Source: QGON01 sp963691905
GTDB lineage: Bacteria > Pseudomonadota > Gammaproteobacteria > Chromatiales > Chromatiaceae
Direction of reading: 5' to 3'
DNA: 64,000 nt
NCBI GenBank assembly: GCA_963691905.1
Contig: OY829894.1
Location: 558,001 to 622,000, forward strand
Position 1 is the first letter of the stretch. The number at the start of each line of letters is the position of its first letter. Under the pieces are notes generated by a model. The model saw nothing but the letters and a program-made list of their open reading frames with translations, did not search any database and was not told the origin of the DNA. Of this stretch, positions 1-9,568 are shown piece by piece. The translations under genes were made by a program, and so were the position numbers.

Positions 1-904
1 CTCTCCTTTTGGCTTCGATCATTCGGTAACCGCCGGTATCGTCAGTGCAAAAGGGCGAAGCCTGCCGAGCGAGAACTATGTGCCCTTCATTCAAACCGAT
101 GTCGCCATCAATCCAGGCAATTCAGGTGGCCCGCTCTTCAATCTCAAGGGTGAAGTGGTTGGGGTGAACTCCCAGATCTACAGCCGTTCCGGTGGGTTCA
201 TGGGACTCTCTTTTGCAATCCCCATCGACGTGGCGATGAATGTGGCGGATCAGTTGAAGACCCGTGGCCGTGTGAGTCGTGGTTGGCTGGGGGTGTTGAT
301 TCAGGATGTCACGGGGGAACTTGCCGAAAGTTTCCACATGTCCCGTCCGCGTGGGGCCTTGGTTGCCAGAGTGTTGCCTGGCAGTCCTTCCTCCCAAGCA
401 GGCCTGCAAGTGGGTGACGTAATACTCAAGTATAATGGTACCGAATTGCGCAGCTCATCCGAATTGCCGCCGCTGGTCGGCAGCAGTCGTGTTGATCGCC
501 CTGCACGGCTGGAGGTATTGCGTGGCGGAGAGAATATCACCGTCATGGTCAATATAGGCGAGTTGCCACCTGAGGAGGCTGTTCAACTGGCCCAGCAGGT
601 GAAGCCGAAAGTTACGAAAAACCGGCTTGGCGTGACTGTCTCCAACCTTACCGAAGAGCATCTCAGTCAGTTGACGCTACCAGCAGGTCAGGGGGTAATG
701 GTTGATTCGGTGACGGGTAATGAAGCGCGTGAGGCAGGCGTCAGGGAAGGTGATGTCATCATGATGTTGAATAACAATAATGTTGAGAATGCGAAGCAGT
801 TCGGGCAGTTGGTCAAAAGGTTGCCTGAAGGCAAGACGGTCGCCTTGCTGGTACACCGTACCTCTGGCCCCATGTTCCTGGCTCTGCGTGTCCCGAAGGA
901 ATGA
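1..904 (+). CDS. mucD: DegP/MucD-type periplasmic serine protease (5' truncated)
   Basis: The gene enters from the left edge, in frame from base 2, so the signal peptide and the His and Asp of the triad are outside the window. The visible part opens in the trypsin-like domain with the catalytic serine motif GNSGGP, followed by two PDZ domains (roughly residues 90-180 and 195-295 of the visible part). HtrA-family proteases degrade misfolded envelope proteins in the periplasm. The stop codon overlaps the start of the next gene in ATGA, implying translational coupling. A MucD/DegQ/DegP assignment is certain at family level; mucD is favoured because the lepA-lepB-rnc-era order downstream is typical of mucD loci. 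Confidence 0.9.
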   Translation, partial: SPFGFDHSVTAGIVSAKGRSLPSENYVPFIQTDVAINPGNSGGPLFNLKGEVVGVNSQIYSRSGGFMGLSFAIPIDVAMNVADQLKTRGRVSRGWLGVLIQDVTGELAESFHMSRPRGALVARVLPGSPSSQAGLQVGDVILKYNGTELRSSSELPPLVGSSRVDRPARLEVLRGGENITVMVNIGELPPEEAVQLAQQVKPKVTKNRLGVTVSNLTEEHLSQLTLPAGQGVMVDSVTGNEAREAGVREGDVIMMLNNNNVENAKQFGQLVKRLPEGKTVALLVHRTSGPMFLALRVPKE

Positions 905-1143
905 CACCACTGAAACTGTTCTATCGTGACGGTTGTCACCTATGTGAAGATATGCTGGAACAACTGCAGCAGCTCCAGAGGGAGCAGATGTTTCCTCTGG
1001 AGTTGGTCGATATAGACCGCGATCCAGCGACGCAGGCCAGATATAACGACTTTGTACCGGTGCTCGAAAATGGTGATGGAATCCGGTTGAGTGAGTATTT
1101 TCTCGATGAAGCCGGACTGCGGCGCTATTTGCAGGGAGGCTGA
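901..1143 (+). CDS. Glutaredoxin-like thiol protein (DUF836 family)
   Basis: An 80-residue protein starting TPLKLFYRDGCHLCEDM. The CxxC pair (Cys12 and Cys15) sits at the N-terminus of a thioredoxin-fold helix, as in the glutaredoxin-like DUF836 family. There is no signal peptide, so it should be cytoplasmic. It overlaps the protease stop by 4 bp and lies about 95 bp before lepA. Its substrate is unknown. This small gene is often found between mucD and lepA in gammaproteobacteria, which supports the call. Confidence 0.8.
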   Translation: MTPLKLFYRDGCHLCEDMLEQLQQLQREQMFPLELVDIDRDPATQARYNDFVPVLENGDGIRLSEYFLDEAGLRRYLQGG

Positions 1144-1238
1144 TTTGGTATAGTTGTCGCCTTTTGCGGCATCTGCGCTCACCTGGGCTGGTTTCAGGAA
1201 CGGAGGTTCCTACCACTGGCCCGGATATCATCAACTCC

Positions 1239-3044
<1,806 letters not shown>

Positions 3045-3123
3045 TTGCAGGTTTCAGTAATTCAGTAATAAAGATGAAATCTGCATCTCTCCATAACTAA
3101 TAATCAGGAACCCCTTCGTAACC

Positions 3124-3957
3124 ATGAATTTTGATTTCCCTGCTTTTTTGGTGTTGGCAAGTGCTGTCACTGGTGGAATATGGCTGATTGATGTGCTTTT
3201 CTTTGCCCCTGCAAGAAAGCGACGTCACGTAGCAGATGCTTCAGCACTAGAGACCAGAAGCGAACCGCTGATGGTTGAGTATGCCCGCTCGTTCTTTCCT
3301 GTAATCTTCGCTGTCCTGATCCTGCGATCTTTTTTGGTGGAGCCCTTCCGCATCCCATCAGGCTCCATGATGCCGACTCTGCTGGTAGGTGACTTTATCC
3401 TGGTCAATAAGTTTGCATATGGGATACGCCTGCCGGTATTGAATAAAAAGGTTATCGACCTGGGTTCACCGGAGCGGGGGGACGTGGTGGTATTCCGCTA
3501 TCCCAAAAACCCCGCTATCGACTACATCAAGCGGGTCGTGGCAGTCCCCGGAGATACCATCTATTATCGGATGAAGACCTTATACATCAATGGAAAACCC
3601 ATGTCGCAGACACCCGTCGGAGTCTATTCCGGCTCCGGTGGCGGAGCGCGGGAGACCGGATCTATGAAATCGGTGGAGAACCTTGCCGGCGTTGAACATG
3701 CGATTCTGGCGCATCCGATGGCTGGAGACTTTGCCATGGGCTGCAATGTATTGATCAGGGGGCCGATTACCATACCTGAGGGCCACTACTTCGCAATGGG
3801 CGACAATCGTGACAACAGTAATGACAGTCGCTGTTGGGGCCTGGTGCCGGATCAGAACCTTGTCGGTAAGGCCTTCGGAATCTGGATGAACTGGGATTCC
3901 ATGAAAGAGGGCTTCCCACCAATTGCCTGGGAGAGGATCGGCAGAGGAATCGATTAA
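3124..3957 (+). CDS. lepB: Signal peptidase I
   Basis: A 277-residue inner-membrane serine peptidase that removes signal peptides from exported preproteins. Two hydrophobic segments lie near residues 6-28 and 56-72. The catalytic serine is in PSGSMMPT (Ser81) and the catalytic lysine in DYIKRVVAVPGD (Lys136), followed by the box GDNRDNSNDSR. The length fits proteobacterial LepB. It lies 79 bp after lepA, the classic neighbour. Confidence 0.97.
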   Translation: MNFDFPAFLVLASAVTGGIWLIDVLFFAPARKRRHVADASALETRSEPLMVEYARSFFPVIFAVLILRSFLVEPFRIPSGSMMPTLLVGDFILVNKFAYGIRLPVLNKKVIDLGSPERGDVVVFRYPKNPAIDYIKRVVAVPGDTIYYRMKTLYINGKPMSQTPVGVYSGSGGGARETGSMKSVENLAGVEHAILAHPMAGDFAMGCNVLIRGPITIPEGHYFAMGDNRDNSNDSRCWGLVPDQNLVGKAFGIWMNWDSMKEGFPPIAWERIGRGID

Positions 3958-4030
3958 GACGCCGAAGGTTCGTTCCCGGTTTAGTCGATATTCATTCTGT
4001 CTCCCATAAAAATTCTGAGGTTAGAAAAAC

Positions 4031-4405
4031 ATGCTTTCCATCAAAAAACAACGTGGCCTGTCTGGCATCGGTTGGCTGTTTGTTCTCTGTTTGATTGGGT
4101 TCTTTGTGCTCATGGGGTTAAAGATGGCGCCGGTATATATGGAGCATTACACGATAAAAACGGCTCTTGAGTCATTGGAGCGCGAACCGTTCATCGGTCA
4201 GAAACCCGTCTCAGCAATACGCAAGATGTTTATGCGGCGTCTGGACATCAACTATGTCACCAACGTCAAGAAAGATCACATCAAAATCAAGCGCTCAGGC
4301 GGCAGTACGACCATTGATGTGAGTTATGAAGTACGTGAACATCTTTTTGCCAACCTGGATGTGGTAATGACATTCAATGAATCTGTCATGCTGAACGCCA
4401 ATTGA
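4031..4405 (+). CDS. DUF4845 membrane protein
   Basis: A 124-residue protein with one N-terminal transmembrane segment (about residues 12-30) and a small periplasmic domain, matching the DUF4845 proteins found between lepB and rnc in many gammaproteobacteria. It begins MLSIKKQRGLSGIGWLF, which resembles a type IV pilin-like leader, but it is not a pilin. Its function is unknown. Its stop overlaps the TTG start of rnc by 4 bp, so it is probably co-translated with RNase III. Confidence 0.85.
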   Translation: MLSIKKQRGLSGIGWLFVLCLIGFFVLMGLKMAPVYMEHYTIKTALESLEREPFIGQKPVSAIRKMFMRRLDINYVTNVKKDHIKIKRSGGSTTIDVSYEVREHLFANLDVVMTFNESVMLNAN

Positions 4406-5079
4406 GACCTTCAATTGACAGCCTCTGCAGATCGTTAGGCTACTCGTTCAGTGATATAACGCTTATTGAACAGGCACTCACTCATCGAAGTGCCGGCGGT
4501 CTCAACAATGAAAGATTTGAGTTTCTGGGTGATGCGATACTGGGTTTCGTTATCGCGGATGTGCTTTTCCAACATTTCGGGCATGCCAGTGAAGGCCAAT
4601 TGAGTCGTTTACGTTCAAGTCTGGTAAAGCGGGATACGCTGGCAATCATCGCCCGGCAACATCAGGTTGGCGACTATCTTCATCTCGGATCAGGCGAATT
4701 ACGCAGTGGTGGCCAATCAAGAGATTCCATCCTGGCCGATGCCGTGGAAGCCATTATTGCCGCCGTCTATCTTGACGGAGGTTATGATTCCAGTCGAAAA
4801 GTGATTTTGGACCTCTTTGAGGAACGTCTTGAGAAGATAGATCTTACTGCACAGCAGAAAGATCCAAAGACCCGCCTGCAGGAATTTTTCCAGGCCAGAA
4901 AACAGGGTCTTCCAAGCTATGAAGTCGTATCGATCAGCGGTGATCCTCACGACCAGAATTTTAAGATTCGATGCCAGATTGCTGAGACCGGCAATGAAAC
5001 ACTGGGTGAAGGTTCCAGTCGGCGTCGAGCGGAACAGGATGCGGCACAGCAGATGCTGCAGGGACTGAAAGATGCCTGA
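4402..5079 (+). CDS. rnc: Ribonuclease III
   Basis: A 225-residue double-strand-specific endoribonuclease that processes rRNA precursors and mRNA duplexes. The signature NERFEFLGDAIL holds the metal-binding acidic residues, and DAVEAIIAAVYLDGG the second catalytic set. A C-terminal dsRNA-binding domain begins near residue 155 and ends SSRRRAEQDAAQQML. Translation appears to start at TTG (4402), overlapping the upstream stop, consistent with coupling and low expression. It overlaps era by 8 bp. Confidence 0.97.
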   Translation: MRPSIDSLCRSLGYSFSDITLIEQALTHRSAGGLNNERFEFLGDAILGFVIADVLFQHFGHASEGQLSRLRSSLVKRDTLAIIARQHQVGDYLHLGSGELRSGGQSRDSILADAVEAIIAAVYLDGGYDSSRKVILDLFEERLEKIDLTAQQKDPKTRLQEFFQARKQGLPSYEVVSISGDPHDQNFKIRCQIAETGNETLGEGSSRRRAEQDAAQQMLQGLKDA

Positions 5080-5968
5080 CAACAACAATCGTTGTGGTTA
5101 TACAGCCATCGTGGGGCGTCCCAATGTGGGAAAATCCACGCTGATGAACCGAATCATTGGCCTCAAGCTGGCTATTACCTCCCACAAAGCACAGACAACC
5201 CGGCATAGTATCCTGGGCATCAAGACCCTGGATGGCGGGCAGGTCGTGTATGTGGATACGCCAGGCATTCATGAGCGGGCCGATCATGCGATGAATCGCT
5301 ACCTCAACCGTACGGCAAAGAGCGCACTGACGGATGTGGATGTCATCATATTTGTTGTCGAAGCACTGCGCTGGACAAGCGAGGACAACAAGGTTTTGAA
5401 GATGTTGCAAGAGTGCTCCATGCCGGTCATTCTTGCCATCAACAAGGTCGATACAATAAAGCAAAAAGAAGAACTTTTGCCCTATCTTGCTGAAATGGCA
5501 GAGCGTTATGCTTTTGCAGAAATCATTCCAATCTCAGCAAAAAACGGAAACAATGTTGAGGCGCTTGAATCACGAGTCCTGGAAACTCTGCCGCCTGGAG
5601 ATAATTTTTTCCCTGAATATCAAATAACCGACAGGCCGGAAAAATTCTTCGCTGCTGAGATGGTGCGCGAGCAGATTACCCGACGTTATGCAAAAGAGCT
5701 TCCCTATGCTGTCTCCGTCGAGATTGAGCGTTTCGAAGAGGATAACGGACTCTACCGAATCAGCACTGTGGTGTGGGTGGAAAAACCGGGACAGAAAGCC
5801 ATAATAATTGGCAAAAACGGGGCAGCGCTAAAAAGTGCGGCTACTCAGGCCAGGAAGGCGATGGAAAGCTTTTTTGACTGCAAGGTCTATCTGGAGGTTT
5901 GGGTCAAAGTGAAGCGAAGTTGGTCCAGTGACGAATCGGCGCTGGTACGCCTTGGTTATGGAGATTAG
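5072..5968 (+). CDS. era: GTPase Era, 16S rRNA/30S assembly factor
   Basis: A 298-residue essential GTPase of 30S subunit maturation. The G1 motif is GRPNVGKST near residue 12, G3 is DTPGIH and G4 is NKVD. The C-terminal KH RNA-binding domain includes IIIGKNGAALKSAATQAR, which binds the 3' end of 16S rRNA in studied homologues. The 8-bp overlap with rnc matches the conserved rnc-era pair. Confidence 0.97.
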   Translation: MPDNNNRCGYTAIVGRPNVGKSTLMNRIIGLKLAITSHKAQTTRHSILGIKTLDGGQVVYVDTPGIHERADHAMNRYLNRTAKSALTDVDVIIFVVEALRWTSEDNKVLKMLQECSMPVILAINKVDTIKQKEELLPYLAEMAERYAFAEIIPISAKNGNNVEALESRVLETLPPGDNFFPEYQITDRPEKFFAAEMVREQITRRYAKELPYAVSVEIERFEEDNGLYRISTVVWVEKPGQKAIIIGKNGAALKSAATQARKAMESFFDCKVYLEVWVKVKRSWSSDESALVRLGYGD

Positions 5969-5983
5969 GCTGGATTTTTCACC

Positions 5984-6697
5984 TTGTCTGCACTGGAACT
6001 TCAGCCCTGCTTTGTTATCCACCGGCGTAACTATCGTAACAGCAGTCTTCTGTTGGAGCTGTTCACTCCTCAGGATGGACGCTTTGCCGCTATTGCCAAA
6101 GGCGTAAAATCCGGGCGTTCATCCAGGAGCGCACTATTGCAACCTTTCAGGCCTCTGCTGGTCGGCGTCAGTGGACGGGGTGAGATAAAGACACTGCGAC
6201 AGGCGGAGGCCGAGGGAAATGTCTATACACTTGCCCGTAAGGCACTCTATTGCGGTTTCTATCTAAATGAACTGCTGATGCGCCTGCTGGAACGCAATGA
6301 TCCTCATCCCACACTCTTTTTGCACTACATCAATGCACTGCAAGCGCTGAGTGAAAGCCCCTCTCTGGAGGATACGCTACGCAGTTTCGAGGTTTCTCTG
6401 TTAAGGGAGACCGGTTATGAATTGCTGCTTGAGCACGAGGCGGAAAACGGCGAAGCGGTGCAACCGGGTGGCCTCTACGATTATCATATCGAACATGGTC
6501 CCATAAGGGCGGTTGTGAAAGCGGATGCCGAAAATCATAATGTTATACATGGCAGTACGCTGATTAGTTTGCAACAAGGACTCCAGTTGACTTCGCAGGC
6601 CAGGAGAGAGGCACGCGGGCTGATGAGGCGTATTCTGGCGTTTTACCTTGGAGGCAAGCCTTTAAAAAGCCGTGAGCTGTTTCGTGGACCGAGCTAG
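5984..6697 (+). CDS. recO: DNA repair protein RecO
   Basis: A 237-residue protein with an N-terminal OB-like fold (HRRNYRNSSLLLELFT) and a helical C-terminal part containing YCGFYLNELLMRLL, as in RecO. RecO works with RecR to load RecA onto SSB-coated single-stranded DNA. The likely start is TTG at 5984, 15 bp after era; no in-frame ATG lies nearby without losing the conserved N-terminus. The era-recO-pdxJ order is standard. Confidence 0.94.
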   Translation: MSALELQPCFVIHRRNYRNSSLLLELFTPQDGRFAAIAKGVKSGRSSRSALLQPFRPLLVGVSGRGEIKTLRQAEAEGNVYTLARKALYCGFYLNELLMRLLERNDPHPTLFLHYINALQALSESPSLEDTLRSFEVSLLRETGYELLLEHEAENGEAVQPGGLYDYHIEHGPIRAVVKADAENHNVIHGSTLISLQQGLQLTSQARREARGLMRRILAFYLGGKPLKSRELFRGPS

Positions 6698-6766
6698 TAT
6701 TCGCACAGAAACCGTAGCTCACCTCGAAGAACACGATATATTTTGTTTAGAAAAACAGGAAAAGAG

Positions 6767-7498
6767 ATGAGCGACAGACAAGAGATTCTGCTGGGCGTCA
6801 ATATTGATCATGTGGCAACGCTGCGCCAGGCACGGGGAACCCGTTATCCGGAACCTGTCCAGGCTGCGCTGGTTGCAGAACAGGCAGGAGCGGATGTGAT
6901 CACGCTGCACCTGCGGGAGGATCGGCGCCATATCCAGGATCGTGATGTGGAGATGTTGGCGGATATTCTACAGACCCGTATGAATCTCGAAATGGCTGCC
7001 ACTTCTGAAATGGCTGCCATCGCTTCCAGGTTTCGCCCCCATGATTGCTGTCTTGTGCCCGAAAAAAGAGAGGAACTCACCACTGAAGGGGGGTTGGATG
7101 TGGCGGGAAACCTCGACTATATGCGGGATTACTGCGAGGAACTCCGGGATGCAGGCGTTCGGGTCTCCCTTTTCATCGATGCAGACCAGAAGCAATTGGA
7201 TGCCGCTGTGGAGGTTGGTGCTCCCGTAGTTGAGATCCATACCGGACACTACGCAGATGCTCCGTTGGGCCGGTCACGGGATGAAGCCCTGGAAAAGATC
7301 ATTCATGCGGTGGAGTATGGGAACCAGCTCGGTCTGCTGGTCAATGCGGGCCACGGACTCGACTACCACAACGTCCAGTCAATTTTACAGATCGGTGGCA
7401 TTCGTGAGCTGAATATTGGCCACTCGATCATCTGCCGGGCGGTTTTCACTGGCCTGGATGCTGCCGTGCGTGAGATGAAAAACCTATTGAGGGAATAG
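6767..7498 (+). CDS. pdxJ: Pyridoxine 5'-phosphate synthase
   Basis: A 243-residue TIM-barrel enzyme that makes pyridoxine 5'-phosphate from 1-deoxyxylulose 5-phosphate and 3-amino-2-oxopropyl phosphate, the last ring-forming step of de novo vitamin B6 synthesis. Motifs are GVNIDHVATLRQARG, ITLHLREDRRHI and NAGHGLDY. The ATG at 6767 (MSDRQEILLGVN) has an AGGA-type ribosome binding site just upstream and is preferred over an in-frame start at 6743. acpS, which often follows, is absent here. Confidence 0.96.
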   Translation: MSDRQEILLGVNIDHVATLRQARGTRYPEPVQAALVAEQAGADVITLHLREDRRHIQDRDVEMLADILQTRMNLEMAATSEMAAIASRFRPHDCCLVPEKREELTTEGGLDVAGNLDYMRDYCEELRDAGVRVSLFIDADQKQLDAAVEVGAPVVEIHTGHYADAPLGRSRDEALEKIIHAVEYGNQLGLLVNAGHGLDYHNVQSILQIGGIRELNIGHSIICRAVFTGLDAAVREMKNLLRE

Positions 7499-7579
7499 CC
7501 TTCCTATTTCTTCTTGATCGTGAGTATAATGCCGCGCCTTTATAAGGGAATTTACTTACGATTAATTTAGGAGAAAGGA

Positions 7580-8518
7580 ATGAGAGCAGGATATTTAGGG
7601 ATGATTATTGGTGCTTCACTGGTCCTCGGGGCCTGTGGAGGCGGCGGAGGAGGTGATAGTGTGGCAACCACAGCCTATACCGGAAGCCGCTCGCTCGCCG
7701 ATGTGACTGTTGTTAACGGCGAAGCACTTGCCAGTGGTGGGCTTGGGGCAAGCCAATCGGTTGGTAGTCTGGCCAATGCAACAGGGCGTCCTCAGGATGG
7801 GGAGAATGGTTCATTCATACTGGGTACCATTAACGTTATTACCAACGTCGTAAACCATTCTCTGGGAAAGACCGCTTCGCGGGACTCTTCGCAGGAGCGC
7901 ACTGTATCTGACACTTTTGCCTGCTCATCGGGGTATGTCCAATTTTTCCTCGACATACCCGATGGCGGGGACAGTTTCTCCGGTTATATGGACTTCATTG
8001 GATGTAACGAAGCCGGTGTACTGATCGACGGCAGAGTGGATATCAGCGGCATTCTCACGATCAATGACATTGGCTCAATGACATTGATTATGAAAGATGC
8101 ATCGCCTTTGGTGGTCAGCAGCGGTGCTGATTCCGTGACCTTCATCGGCACCTTGGCAATGCATTTTAACGGTGCTACGACTACCACTATTACCAATCTG
8201 CTGGTTATAAATGGTGACGGCAGCGTCGAGATGTTGGAAAATTTTACCCTGGTATTTACCGATGGTTATGGAGGAAATAACTCTCTTGCAATTTCCGGTC
8301 GATACTATCATCCGGTGGAAGGTTACGTGGAGATTTCGACGCCGGTCACAATGTTGATGAGTCCGTTCGATGTCTGGCCCTTTTTTGGAACAATGCTTTT
8401 GACCGGTTCTGCAGGTTCAATCGCCCAGATCGAAATCATCAACAATACCCAATACACACTCTCTATCGACGAAGATGGGGACGGAAACTGGGAATCATCA
8501 CAAGTGGTTAATTTCTGA
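7580..8518 (+). CDS. Hypothetical lipoprotein with Gly-rich N-terminus
   Basis: A 312-residue protein of unknown function. A signal peptide ends in the lipobox LGAC (Cys19), followed by a GGGGGG run, typical of exported lipoproteins in marine gammaproteobacteria. The rest is predicted beta-rich and Ser/Thr/Gly/Asp-rich, with repeated GDGS/DGDGN-like turns and a possible Ca-binding-like stretch near the C-terminus (DEDGDGNWE). A good AGGAG ribosome binding site precedes the ATG. It stands alone between pdxJ and a REP-like repeat pair. Probably outer-membrane anchored. Confidence 0.7.
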   Translation: MRAGYLGMIIGASLVLGACGGGGGGDSVATTAYTGSRSLADVTVVNGEALASGGLGASQSVGSLANATGRPQDGENGSFILGTINVITNVVNHSLGKTASRDSSQERTVSDTFACSSGYVQFFLDIPDGGDSFSGYMDFIGCNEAGVLIDGRVDISGILTINDIGSMTLIMKDASPLVVSSGADSVTFIGTLAMHFNGATTTTITNLLVINGDGSVEMLENFTLVFTDGYGGNNSLAISGRYYHPVEGYVEISTPVTMLMSPFDVWPFFGTMLLTGSAGSIAQIEIINNTQYTLSIDEDGDGNWESSQVVNF

Positions 8519-8535
8519 TCTCCGACATTCAAGAA

Positions 8536-8625
8536 GTAGGCCCGATCAAGCGCAGCGGATCGGGCATTCCCAGCTAGACAGAAAATCTGGGGTTGCCGGT
8601 TCCGCTTCGCTTGAACCGGCCTACC
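8536..8625. repeat. Pair of convergent REP-like palindromes (BIME-like)
   Basis: Two related 36-37 bp units face each other. The left unit (8536-8571) runs GTAGGCCCGATCAAGCG then CAGCGGATCGGGCATTCCC. The right unit (8589-8625), read on the minus strand, runs GTAGGCCGGTTCAAGCG then AAGCGGAACCGGCAACCCC. Each can fold into a hairpin, and the stem changes are compensated between the two. The pair lies between the end of the lipoprotein gene and cysM and could also stop transcription. The organisation resembles the BIMEs of enteric bacteria and the REP/RAYT systems; this family relation is inferred. Confidence 0.7.
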
Positions 8626-8674
8626 TTGAGATTCACCACTGATCTTGACAGAGAAATCGCGCTAAACTCCTGTC

Positions 8675-9568
8675 ATGAACTACAAAACAATCGAAGACTA
8701 TATCGGCAATACACCACTGGTGCGCCTGCAGAGACTGCCCGGCGAAACATCCAACACCCTATTGGTAAAACTGGAGGGGAATAACCCGGCTGGCTCCGTC
8801 AAAGATCGCCCGGCCCTGAGCATGATCCAACATGCTGAGACGCGTGGCACGATCAAGCCGGGGGATACTCTGATAGAGGCAACCAGCGGCAATACCGGCA
8901 TTGCGCTGGCGATGGCGGCCGCCATCAAGGGATACCATATGATCCTGGTAATGCCCGAGCACATGAGTATGGAGCGACGGGCCGTTATGAAGGCCTATGG
9001 CGCAGAACTGATTCTGACGCCAAAGGCGGGCAGTATGGAAGCGGCGATCGATCGTGCGCGCAGTCTTGAGGCAGAAGGAAAAGGGATTGTTCTCGATCAG
9101 TTTTCCAATCAGGATAACCCGGCTTCTCATGTCGAAGGCACGGGACCGGAGATCTGGCGCGATACCGAAGGTAAGGTAACCCACTTTGTCAGCGCCATGG
9201 GTACCACCGGCACAATCATGGGAACCTCCCGCTATCTCAAGGCACAGAATCCGGCTATTGAAATTGTCGGGGTCCAACCCATGGAGGGTTCCAATATTCC
9301 GGGAATCCGCCGTTGGCCGGAGGAGTACCTGCCTAAAATCTATGATCCGCAGCGGGTCGACCGGATCATCGATGTCTCACAGCAGGATGCAGAGGAGACC
9401 ACACGCGAACTGGCAGCAAAAGAGGGTGTTTTTGCCGGCATCTCGTCAGGTGGTGCGGTGGCGGCGGCATTGAAGCTCTCCCGGGAAGTGGAGAACGCGG
9501 TCATTGTTGCGATCATCTGCGACCGGGGCGATCGCTATCTCTCCACCGATGTCTTTCCTGCGAGCTAG
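8675..9568 (+). CDS. cysM: Cysteine synthase B (O-acetylserine sulfhydrylase)
   Basis: A 297-residue PLP enzyme of fold type II. The PLP lysine lies in NPAGSVKDRPAL, the substrate loop is EATSGNTGIALA, and the phosphate-binding glycine loop is AMGTTGTIMGTSR. It makes cysteine from O-acetylserine and sulfide; CysM enzymes can also use thiosulfate. The length and RRWPEEYLPKIYD segment favour CysM over CysK. The 3' end overlaps the next gene by about 20 bp. Confidence 0.95.
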   Translation: MNYKTIEDYIGNTPLVRLQRLPGETSNTLLVKLEGNNPAGSVKDRPALSMIQHAETRGTIKPGDTLIEATSGNTGIALAMAAAIKGYHMILVMPEHMSMERRAVMKAYGAELILTPKAGSMEAAIDRARSLEAEGKGIVLDQFSNQDNPASHVEGTGPEIWRDTEGKVTHFVSAMGTTGTIMGTSRYLKAQNPAIEIVGVQPMEGSNIPGIRRWPEEYLPKIYDPQRVDRIIDVSQQDAEETTRELAAKEGVFAGISSGGAVAAALKLSREVENAVIVAIICDRGDRYLSTDVFPAS

